Below, piece after piece: positions 37,703 to 45,169 of a DNA stretch of 64,000 bases (positions are counted from its first letter, which is position 1; each line of letters starts with the position of its first letter). The notes beneath the pieces were generated by a model. It was not told the DNA's origin. It made no database searches and saw only the letters and a program-made list of their open reading frames with translations. This DNA is from Pseudarthrobacter sulfonivorans. Lineage in GTDB: Bacteria > Actinomycetota > Actinomycetes > Actinomycetales > Micrococcaceae. Location of the stretch: contig NZ_CP013747.1 in assembly GCF_001484605.1 (NCBI RefSeq), positions 434,001 to 498,000 of the forward strand, read 5' to 3'. The position numbers and the translations under genes are program-made.

Positions 37703-38212
37703 ATGAGCATCTTTGGTAAGAGCATCTTCGAGAACAAGGCCACGGATTCCGTCCCCGGTCCGGCCGCCGATTCCGTCGCTGCGGAACCGGCCTACCGGAA
37801 ATCCGACGCCGAGTGGCGGCAGGAACTCACACCGGAGGAATACCACGTGCTGCGGCAGGCGGGTACGGAGCGCCCCTTCACCGGCGAGTACGTGGACACC
37901 CATACTGAGGGTGTCTACCAATGCCGTGCCTGTGGCACCGAGCTCTTCCGGAGCAACGAAAAATTCGACTCGCATTGTGGCTGGCCGTCCTTCTGGGCAC
38001 CGCTCGCCGAAGGCACCGTCCGTTACATCCACGACCGGACGCTCGGCATGAAGCGGGTGGAGGTACGGTGCGCGCACTGTGATTCACACCTGGGCCACGT
38101 ATTTGAGGGTGAGGGCTACGGCACGCCCACGGACCAGCGCTTCTGCATCAATTCGGTGTCCCTGAAACTGGTGCCGCGCGGCGCTGCGGGGGACGAATCC
38201 ACGAAGTCCTGA
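37703..38212 (+). CDS. msrB: Peptide-methionine (R)-S-oxide reductase
   Basis: The 169-residue enzyme reduces methionine-R-sulfoxide in oxidised proteins. Zinc cysteines C74/C77 (YQCRACG) and C123/C126 (VRCAHCDSHLGH) and the catalytic C148 in RFCINSVSLKL are intact. An extra N-terminal arm of about 34 residues, without a clear signal peptide, precedes the domain. It follows the 163-residue hypothetical gene closely. A hairpin at 38223-38253 lies just past the stop. Confidence 0.95.
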   Translation: MSIFGKSIFENKATDSVPGPAADSVAAEPAYRKSDAEWRQELTPEEYHVLRQAGTERPFTGEYVDTHTEGVYQCRACGTELFRSNEKFDSHCGWPSFWAPLAEGTVRYIHDRTLGMKRVEVRCAHCDSHLGHVFEGEGYGTPTDQRFCINSVSLKLVPRGAAGDESTKS

Positions 38213-38222
38213 GTCCGCCAGC

Positions 38223-38253
38223 CGTGGCTCCGCCTACATCTGGCGGAGCCGCG
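38223..38253 (+). terminator. Hairpin after msrB
   Basis: ggctccgcc (38226-38234) pairs with ggcggagcc (38242-38250) with a 7-base loop, and the stem can extend outward by three pairs. There is no T tract, so termination is probable but unproved. Confidence 0.5.
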
Positions 38254-38260
38254 AGGCGCC

Positions 38261-38307
38261 TCGAGCCCGAGAGTATCTTATGCTCAGGCTCGATTTGAGT
38301 TAGAGAC
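38261..38307 (+). promoter_or_regulatory. Palindromic leader region of the DUF6421 cluster
   Basis: tcgagcc (38261-38267) and ggctcga (38287-38293) form an inverted repeat, followed at once by tttgagttagagac (38294-38307). The same 14 bases occur at 50707-50720 just before another gene. It lies about 60 bases before the DUF6421 start and may be a regulator site or promoter part; no good -35/-10 pair is certain. Confidence 0.35.
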
Positions 38308-38366
38308 TCTGGTTGCTTGCTACGCTCGCCGTAGATGCCCCAAGCAATGAGAAAGGCAGTCGCACC

Positions 38367-39734
38367 ATGACCGTCACCGTGACCGTGGCCCCTACGAGGA
38401 TCACCGCCGAAAATCCCGCCTGGCTCCGCCTCAGGAGCGCCGCCGAATCCCTGCAGGCCCTGCAGGTCCAGGACGGCTCCGTGCCTGATGCCGGCCATCA
38501 CGCCGAGGCAACCCTGCAGGTTGCCGCCATCACCGAGTCGCTTGCCGAACTGGCACCGCTGTTCCCGCACGACGCGGCCTATCTTGACGCCGTCGTCGCT
38601 GATTTCCAGGCTTGGGCCACGGCTGGATTCGCCGTCCCGGACTTCCTCGCATCGCTGCTGGCGTTCCAGCCCCAGCTGCAGCGCCAGGATGGCCTGCAGC
38701 ATGTTGTCATCTTCCCCATGTACACCCAGAACGGAAGCAGCAGCCGACTGGTGGAGGCCGTACTGATCGAGGTCATCTGGCCCGATTTTGTGGCCGGCCT
38801 TGAGGCCGGGGACTATTCCAACAAGCTCTTTGTGCCCATCCGGTTCCTGGACTTCACCCACGGTTACAACACCAACTCGGCGGTGCTGTTCCCCGAAACC
38901 GTTGCTGTCCGGGCGACACCCACCTTCACCTGGGGCGCTATTTTTGCGGACCGTGAAGCTGCCCGGTTCCGCCGGGTCCTGCGCGCGGCCGCAGACATCA
39001 CCTCCCTGGACCTGCCCGCGGGCGCCGCGGAACTCCTGGCCGACCAGGAACTGACCGAGGCCACGTTTGTGATGTGGGACCTGATCCATGACCGGACCCA
39101 CATGCGCGGCGACCTGCCCTTTGACCCGTTCATGATCAAGCAGCGGATGCCCTATTTCCTGTATTCGCTGGAAGAACTCCGTTGCGACCTCACAGCCTTC
39201 CGGGAATCCGTCCGGATCGAACAGGACGAAGACGCCGGGCCGGAAGCTCGCCGGCACGCGAAACTGGTCCAGTACGCCATCATCTTCGACCGGATCTTCC
39301 GCTTCGCGATCACCGGCAACCGGGTGCGCAACTACGACGGCCTCGGCGGACAGTTGCTCTTCGCCTGGCTGCACCAGCACCACGTCCTGCACTGGACCGA
39401 CAGCCGGCTCAGCATCGACTGGGACCAGGTGGCGGACGCGGTGATCGCCCTCGGCGCCTCGATCGACGAGCTCTACTGGCGCTCCATTGACCGGCCAAAA
39501 ATGGCCCATTGGCTTGCCGCGTACCAGCTGATCTCCGCCACACTCACGCCCAACCCCGCATCAGTATGGGCCAAGGGCCCCGACGCGCTTCCCGTCGCCG
39601 GTCCGCCCCGCGGCCTCACCGACCAGGTGCTGGACGACGAATTTCCGCTGTCCATGTTCTACGAAGCCTTGGAGAAGAAAATGCGTCCAGTCATCGAATC
39701 CACCGCCGGCATCACCGGAGCGTCCGCGCTGTGA
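38367..39734 (+). CDS. DUF6421 family protein
   Basis: This 455-residue soluble protein matches what I know as DUF6421, a family of actinobacterial proteins of this length. It has FPMYTQNGSSSRLVEAVLIE near residue 118, MWDLIHDRTHMRGDLPFDPF near 240 and a His-rich LFAWLHQHHVLHW near 332, which could form a metal site, but no activity is known. I choose ATG 38367 with AAAGG upstream. It overlaps the following SDR gene by four bases (GTGA), and an aldolase-like gene follows. The constant grouping suggests one pathway of unknown substrate. Confidence 0.75.
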   Translation: MTVTVTVAPTRITAENPAWLRLRSAAESLQALQVQDGSVPDAGHHAEATLQVAAITESLAELAPLFPHDAAYLDAVVADFQAWATAGFAVPDFLASLLAFQPQLQRQDGLQHVVIFPMYTQNGSSSRLVEAVLIEVIWPDFVAGLEAGDYSNKLFVPIRFLDFTHGYNTNSAVLFPETVAVRATPTFTWGAIFADREAARFRRVLRAAADITSLDLPAGAAELLADQELTEATFVMWDLIHDRTHMRGDLPFDPFMIKQRMPYFLYSLEELRCDLTAFRESVRIEQDEDAGPEARRHAKLVQYAIIFDRIFRFAITGNRVRNYDGLGGQLLFAWLHQHHVLHWTDSRLSIDWDQVADAVIALGASIDELYWRSIDRPKMAHWLAAYQLISATLTPNPASVWAKGPDALPVAGPPRGLTDQVLDDEFPLSMFYEALEKKMRPVIESTAGITGASAL

Positions 39735-40492
39735 GCGAACCCGGCGCCCCGCACGTTGTACCTGTTCCGGATAATGCCCTCGGGCTGAACGTCCTGGTCA
39801 CGGGCGGCAGCGGACCCTCCGGGATCGCGGTGGCCCGGGCGTTGCACCAGGCGGGCTTCCGGGTCTTTACGGTCGGCTCGGACAGCACGCGCATCGACGC
39901 TGCCGCACGGCAGGCGGGCGACGGCGTCACTTCCCTGGTGTGCGATCTTGCGGATCCCGCTGACGTTCAGGCCCTCCGGAAGACCCTGGCGGGCACCGCC
40001 GGAGCGATGGATGGAGTCATCCACCTCGTGGGCGGCTGGCGCGGCGCTGCGGGCATCACGGACCAAAGCGACGCCGACTGGGACTTCCTGGAGCGCGGCG
40101 CCATCACCACGCTCCGGAATGTCTCCCGGGCCTTTTACGCCGACCTGGCCGCCGCCGGAGCCGGACGGTTTGCCATGGTGTCCTCCACCGCGGTGGACAA
40201 GCCCACAGCAGCGACGGCCAGCTACGTGGCGGCAAAGGCCGCCGCCGAGACCTGGACACTGGCGATGGCGGAGGGGCTGGCCCGCGAGGCCGCGAATGAG
40301 GGCACCGCCTTGCGCGGCGCCGCCGTCGTCCTGGTGGTGAAAGCGCTGGTGGACGCGGAACTCCGGAAGGCGCACCCGGAACGGACCTTCCCCGGTGCCA
40401 CCGACGTCGAGGACCTGGCCGCCGCCGTCGTCGGACTGTTCAGCCGTCCGGCAGCCGAACTGAACGGCCGGCGCTTGCTCCTGACCCCCTGA
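39731..40492 (+). CDS. SDR-family oxidoreductase
   Basis: This 253-residue short-chain dehydrogenase has the cofactor loop TGGSGPSGIAVA (24-35), D72 in CDLADPADV, and the catalytic set S151 or S152 with Y165-x-x-x-K169 in SYVAAKAAAE. The start GTG at 39731 overlaps the DUF6421 stop, so the two are coupled. The loop after the beta-4 strand (HLVGGWRGAAGI) differs from the usual NNAG, which is common in divergent SDRs. The substrate is unknown. It belongs with DUF6421 and the aldolase that follows 58 bases later. Confidence 0.85.
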   Translation: MSEPGAPHVVPVPDNALGLNVLVTGGSGPSGIAVARALHQAGFRVFTVGSDSTRIDAAARQAGDGVTSLVCDLADPADVQALRKTLAGTAGAMDGVIHLVGGWRGAAGITDQSDADWDFLERGAITTLRNVSRAFYADLAAAGAGRFAMVSSTAVDKPTAATASYVAAKAAAETWTLAMAEGLAREAANEGTALRGAAVVLVVKALVDAELRKAHPERTFPGATDVEDLAAAVVGLFSRPAAELNGRRLLLTP

Positions 40493-40550
40493 CCGCAAAT
40501 CCCCAGACTGGCCCCTGACCGGCCGGACCCGACCTCCCTAGACTGAGAAC

Positions 40551-41678
40551 GTGAGCAAAGCAATGACAACTACGGCAGATGCTGCCCCCCGGCTTGAAAA
40601 TCCCGCCGCCCGGCTGCATGACGCGTCCATCCGCGGTTTCGCCTCGGACAACTACTCCGGTGTGCACCCCGAGGTCCTGGCCGCCCTCGCGGCAGCCAAC
40701 GAGGGCCACCAGGTGTCCTACGGCGAGGACGACTACACGGCACGGCTGCAGGGGCTGATGGAGGATCACTTCGGCGCGGGCATCGAATGTTTCCCGGTGT
40801 TCAACGGCACGGGGGCCAACGTGCTGTCCCTGCAGTCGCTGCTCCCGCGCTGGGGTGCTGTGGTGTGCGCTTCGACGGCGCACATCAACATGGACGAAAA
40901 CGGCGCTCCGGAACGGATCGGCGGGATCAAACTCCTGCATGTCCCCACCCCGGACGGCAAGCTGACGCCGGAGCTGATTGACCGCGAGGCGTGGGGCTGG
41001 GGCGATGAACACCGGGCACAGCCGCTGGCAGTGTCCATCACGCAGACCACCGAGCTTGGCACCTGCTACACCCCGGATGAGGTCCGGGCTATTGCCGATC
41101 ATGCCCACGCCAAGGGCATGAAGCTCCACATGGACGGCGCGCGGCTGGCCAACGCGGCCGCGCACCTGGACGTGCCGCTGCGGGCTTTCACGCGCGACGC
41201 CGGCGTGGACATCCTCTCCTTCGGCGGCACCAAAAACGGGCTGCTGTACGGCGAAGTGGTGGTGGCCCTGAACCCCGAAGCGGCCCACGGCCTGAAGTTC
41301 CTGCGCAAGATGAACATGCAGCTGGCCTCGAAAATGCGCTTCCTGTCCGCCCAGTTCATCGCCCTGCTGGAAGGCGACCTGTGGCTCCGTTCGGCGTCGC
41401 ACGCCAACGCCATGGCCGCCCGCCTCCGCGCCGCGGTGGACACGATCGAGGGAGTGGAGCCCACACAGAAGACGGAGTCCAACGGCGTGTTCGCCGTCCT
41501 GCCGGCCGGCATAGCTGACCGGCTGCGGGAGTCCTTCCGGTTCTACGATTGGGATGAAGCCGCCCGCGAAGTCCGCTGGATGTGCTCCTTCGACACCAGC
41601 CAGGACGACGTCGACGCCTTTGTGGCCGCGATCCGACGGGAACTCGCGGCCCACCACGCGGGCACGGAAGCCGGATAG
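40551..41678 (+). CDS. Low-specificity threonine aldolase / beta-eliminating lyase
   Basis: This 375-residue PLP enzyme of fold type I splits threonine or related beta-hydroxy amino acids to glycine and an aldehyde. It shows FASDNYSGVHPEVL at 30-43, H111 in STAHINMDENGAP, D195 in LHMDGARLANA and the PLP-binding K228 in SFGGTKNGLLYGE. The start is GTG at 40551. It is the third member of the DUF6421-SDR-aldolase group, where the natural substrate may not be threonine. No ribosome site stands out. Confidence 0.9.
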   Translation: MSKAMTTTADAAPRLENPAARLHDASIRGFASDNYSGVHPEVLAALAAANEGHQVSYGEDDYTARLQGLMEDHFGAGIECFPVFNGTGANVLSLQSLLPRWGAVVCASTAHINMDENGAPERIGGIKLLHVPTPDGKLTPELIDREAWGWGDEHRAQPLAVSITQTTELGTCYTPDEVRAIADHAHAKGMKLHMDGARLANAAAHLDVPLRAFTRDAGVDILSFGGTKNGLLYGEVVVALNPEAAHGLKFLRKMNMQLASKMRFLSAQFIALLEGDLWLRSASHANAMAARLRAAVDTIEGVEPTQKTESNGVFAVLPAGIADRLRESFRFYDWDEAAREVRWMCSFDTSQDDVDAFVAAIRRELAAHHAGTEAG

Positions 41679-41739
41679 CATGGACCGGCCGACGGCGAGC
41701 CTGCACTGCCCGCCCCCTGCTGTTGCGTAATCTGCGAAG

Positions 41740-42390
41740 GTGAACGCACTAGCCCAGGTTCCCCCGGATTTTCTCCACGCCTTGGGAACCCTCAGGAAGG
41801 CCCAATGCCGCAGTGAACTGCGCCTGGCGGAAATTCCCGCCCCGGCGCGCCTGGCACCGTTCGCCGTGGCACTCGGGGCCGAGGTCATGGCGCCCGGACC
41901 GGGCAGCGGCACCACGCCCGTCCACGGGCCCGCCGCCATGGCTCTGGCGGCGGCGTCCGGGACCGAGGACGACGACGACACCGAGCTGGCCACGGGCCGC
42001 TTCATCCTGCTGCACGACCCCGAAGGCTCAGCAGTATGGGACGGCGAATTCCGGATTGTCACCTACATCCGGGCCCAGCTTGAGCCCGAAATGGGCAACG
42101 ACGAAATGCTGGGCACCGTCGCCTGGACCTGGCTGGTCGAGGCGCTGGAGAACCACAAGGCCCCCTACCGGGCGGCCGGCGGGACCGCCACGCGCGTCCT
42201 GTCGGAGAGCTTTGGAACACTTTCCGACCGGCCCGGATCGATCGATATCGAGCTGCGCGCCTCCTGGACACCGGAGTCCTCGGACGTTACTGCCCATCTG
42301 GAGGCGTGGTCAGACATGGTCTGCACGTTCGCCGGCCTCCCCCCTCTGCCCGACGGCGTCACGGCCCTTCCGCGCCGGCGCCGGAACTAG
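41740..42390 (+). CDS. DUF3000 family protein
   Basis: This 216-residue protein belongs to DUF3000, an actinobacterial family usually found just before ribonuclease D, as here. Conserved stretches include ELRLAEIPAPARLAPFAVAL, FILLHDPEGSAVWDGEFRIV and GTVAWTWLVEAL. No catalytic motif is evident. The start is GTG at 41740. Residues 78-83 are a run of acidic residues in a linker. rnd follows 31 bases later, suggesting shared expression and perhaps an RNA-related role; that is inference. Confidence 0.88.
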   Translation: MNALAQVPPDFLHALGTLRKAQCRSELRLAEIPAPARLAPFAVALGAEVMAPGPGSGTTPVHGPAAMALAAASGTEDDDDTELATGRFILLHDPEGSAVWDGEFRIVTYIRAQLEPEMGNDEMLGTVAWTWLVEALENHKAPYRAAGGTATRVLSESFGTLSDRPGSIDIELRASWTPESSDVTAHLEAWSDMVCTFAGLPPLPDGVTALPRRRRN

Positions 42391-42421
42391 GACTGCCCCT
42401 TGTCGGTAAACTGAAGGCATC

Positions 42422-43750
42422 ATGACCCCTCATATTCCGGAAAACACCACGGCCGGCGCTCCGGCTGCTGATACCACTCCCCACATCACGGTGGAAGGCT
42501 TCGACAGCCAGGTCCCCGTAGTCATTGACCTCGATGCACCGCGCGACGGCGTGCCGCTGGTTATCGAAACGCAGTCCGGGCTGGAGCGGTGCGCGGCAGC
42601 CATCGCCGCCGGAACAGGGCCCGCAGGGGTTGATGCAGAACGGGCCTCAGGATTCCGGTACGGCCAGCGCGCGTTCCTGGTGCAAATCCGGCGCGAAGGC
42701 TCCGGTACCTGGCTGATCGATCCTGAACCGTTCGAGAACCTGTCCATCATCAACGATGCGCTCCAGGGCGTGGAATGGATCCTGCATGCAGCCAGCCAGG
42801 ACCTGCCCTGTCTGCTGGAGCTGGGCATGTGGCCGGACAGGCTCTTTGATACGGAGCTCGCCGCACGGCTGGCCGGCCTACCACGCGTTGGCCTGGCCGC
42901 CGTCATCGAACAGCTGCTCGGGTTTGGCCTGGCGAAGGAACATTCTGCCGCCGACTGGTCCACCCGGCCGCTGCCCGAGCCGTGGCTGCGATACGCCGCC
43001 CTGGACGTGGAAGTCCTGACCGAACTGCGCGAAGAACTCATCGAACTGCTGCAGGCCGACGGCAAGCTGGAATACGCCGAGCAGGAATTTGCCGCGATCC
43101 TTGCCGCCGGAGTCGCCCCTCCCCGGGTTGACCCCTGGCGCAAGACGTCGGGCCTGCACCAGATCCGCGACCGGCGCCAGCTGGCCGCGGTCCGCGAAAT
43201 GTGGCTGGAGCGCGATTCCCTGGCGCAGAAGCGCGATGTGGCGCCGGGACGGCTGATCCCAGATTCCGCCCTGGTGTCCGCCGCCAAGGCCATGCCGTCC
43301 ACCGTTCCCCAACTCCTCGGCACCAAGGGCTTCCACGGGCGTGCGGCTCAGCGTGAGGCACCCCGCTGGCTCCGGTGCATCGCCGCTGCCCGCGATCTTG
43401 AGGACCTTCCGCCGCTGCACCTGCCTACCAACGCACCGCCCCCGCCGCGGGTGTGGTCCGATCGGGACCCCGAGGCCGCCGCACGCCTGTCCACCGCCCG
43501 TCCGCTCCTGCAGGAGAAGGCGGAGGAACTGAACCTTCCCGTGGAGAACCTGCTGACGCCGGACTACCTGCGCCGCGTGGCGTGGCGCCCGCCGTCGGGC
43601 ATTACCGAAGAAACAGTGGCCGCCGAGCTGCGTGCCCTCGGTGCGCGTGAGTGGCAGATCGGCGTGGTGGCACCGCTTCTCACGGACGCGTTCCTCAACC
43701 CGCAACCGCTGCCGGCCAAGGAAACCAAGGCAACTGCAGTCCCCGAGTAA
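42422..43750 (+). CDS. rnd: Ribonuclease D (HRDC domain)
   Basis: This 442-residue 3'-5' exoribonuclease has the DEDD exonuclease domain (about 35-205): GVDAERASGFRYGQ with the first D/E pair, WILHAASQDLPCL and RYAALDVEVLTELRE with the last Asp and Tyr. An HRDC domain follows (about 235-325), then a second helical region to 420. It matures or degrades RNAs including tRNA precursors. It lies directly after DUF3000. Its start ATG at 42422 is clear. Confidence 0.93.
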   Translation: MTPHIPENTTAGAPAADTTPHITVEGFDSQVPVVIDLDAPRDGVPLVIETQSGLERCAAAIAAGTGPAGVDAERASGFRYGQRAFLVQIRREGSGTWLIDPEPFENLSIINDALQGVEWILHAASQDLPCLLELGMWPDRLFDTELAARLAGLPRVGLAAVIEQLLGFGLAKEHSAADWSTRPLPEPWLRYAALDVEVLTELREELIELLQADGKLEYAEQEFAAILAAGVAPPRVDPWRKTSGLHQIRDRRQLAAVREMWLERDSLAQKRDVAPGRLIPDSALVSAAKAMPSTVPQLLGTKGFHGRAAQREAPRWLRCIAAARDLEDLPPLHLPTNAPPPPRVWSDRDPEAAARLSTARPLLQEKAEELNLPVENLLTPDYLRRVAWRPPSGITEETVAAELRALGAREWQIGVVAPLLTDAFLNPQPLPAKETKATAVPE

Positions 43751-43768
43751 ACGCCCCTCACCGAGCCT

Positions 43769-43804
43769 TGCACACTATGTTACTGACGAGTAACATAGTG
43801 TGCA
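43769..43804. promoter_or_regulatory. 36-base perfect palindrome ahead of fadAB, probable operator
   Basis: The 16-base arm 43769-43784 is the exact reverse complement of 43789-43804, with centre gacg. The inner part reads gttact-gacg-agtaac. It lies 66 bases before the fadA start and 18 after the rnd stop and has no T tract, so an operator for a dimeric or tetrameric repressor (TetR-type, as is common for fatty-acid genes) is more likely than a terminator. The regulator is not in the window. Confidence 0.65.
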
Positions 43805-43870
43805 CTGCCGTCCCGCCGAGCGCTGCCCTTTGGCCTCCGGACGGCGCCAACGTCTCGATGAGGAGTAAAC

Positions 43871-45169
43871 GTGAGCCACCACGGAAGCAGCGGATCCCCG
43901 CGAACTGTCCGCGACGTCGTTTTTGTTGACGGCGTCCGCACACCCTTCGGCCGGGCCGGCGAGAAAGGCATCTACGCCGGAACCCGCGCCGATGACCTGA
44001 TGGTGAAGTGCATCCGCGAACTTCTGCGCCGCAACCCCACGCTGCCCGCGGCCCGGATCGACGAAGTCGCAGTCGCAGCCACCACCCAGACCGGCGACCA
44101 GGGCCTGACCCTGGGCCGCACAGCCGCCCTCCTGGCAGGGCTCCCCCGCACCGTCCCCGGCTTCGCCATCGACCGCATGTGCGCCGGCGCCATGACTGCA
44201 GTCACCACAACGGCGAGCGGCATCGGCTTCGGCGCCTACGACGTCGTGATCGCCGGCGGCGTGGAGCACATGGGCAACCACCCGATGGGATCCGGCGCCG
44301 ACCCGAACCCGCGCTTTATGTCCGAGCGCCTGGTGGATCCCGCCGCCCTGAACATGGGCAACACTGCCGAAAACCTGCACGACCGTTTCCCCGCCATCAC
44401 CAAGGAACGCGCCGACGCCTACGCTGTCGCCTCGCAGGACAAACTCGAGGCCGCCTACGCCAAGGGCCAGATCCAGCCGGATCTCGTTCCGGTCGCTACC
44501 CTCAAGCCGGGTCAGGGCTGGACGGTGAACAGCGTTGATGAGCCGCCCCGCCCGGGTACCACGCTTGAGGACCTGGCGGCCCTGCGAACCCCCTTCCGCG
44601 CCCACGGCCGCGTGACGGCAGGCAACGCCGCCGGCCTGAACGACGGCGCCACCGCCGCCGTCCTGGCCTCCTCGGAAGCTGCGGCGGAACTGGGCCTGCC
44701 GGTCAAAATGCGGCTGGTCAGCTACGCCTACGCCGGCGTCGAACCGGAAGTCATGGGCATCGGCCCCGTGCCCGCCACCGAAAAGGCCCTCAAAAACGCC
44801 GGCCTCAGCATTGAGGACATCGGACTCTTCGAGGTCAATGAAGCCTTTGCCGTGCAGGTCCTCAGCTTCCTGGACCACTTTGGAATTTCCGACGACGATC
44901 CCCGGGTGAACCGGTACGGCGGCGCCATCGCGGTGGGCCACCCCCTCGCGTCCTCCGGGGTCAGGCTGATGAACCAGCTTGCGCGGCAGTTCGAAGAAGA
45001 TCCCTCGGTCCGGTACGGGATCACCACCATGTGCATAGGCTTGGGCATGGGCGCCACCGTCATCTGGGAAAACCCGCGTCACTCGAAATACACAGATTAC
45101 AGCGGCACCGTCGCAGCAGTAGTCCACGAAGCAAACTCAGTAGCCACCACCGAAGGAGCCCCCGCATGA
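43871..45169 (+). CDS. fadA: Acetyl-CoA C-acyltransferase (thiolase)
   Basis: The 432-residue thiolase cleaves 3-ketoacyl-CoA in the last step of beta-oxidation. The nucleophile is C104 in DRMCAGAMTA, H357 lies in AVGHPLASSG, and the second Cys is C388 in MCIGLGMGA. The start is GTG at 43871, five bases after GAGGAG. Its stop overlaps the fadB start by four bases, so the pair is coupled. It is probably controlled by the palindrome upstream. Confidence 0.93.
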   Translation: MSHHGSSGSPRTVRDVVFVDGVRTPFGRAGEKGIYAGTRADDLMVKCIRELLRRNPTLPAARIDEVAVAATTQTGDQGLTLGRTAALLAGLPRTVPGFAIDRMCAGAMTAVTTTASGIGFGAYDVVIAGGVEHMGNHPMGSGADPNPRFMSERLVDPAALNMGNTAENLHDRFPAITKERADAYAVASQDKLEAAYAKGQIQPDLVPVATLKPGQGWTVNSVDEPPRPGTTLEDLAALRTPFRAHGRVTAGNAAGLNDGATAAVLASSEAAAELGLPVKMRLVSYAYAGVEPEVMGIGPVPATEKALKNAGLSIEDIGLFEVNEAFAVQVLSFLDHFGISDDDPRVNRYGGAIAVGHPLASSGVRLMNQLARQFEEDPSVRYGITTMCIGLGMGATVIWENPRHSKYTDYSGTVAAVVHEANSVATTEGAPA

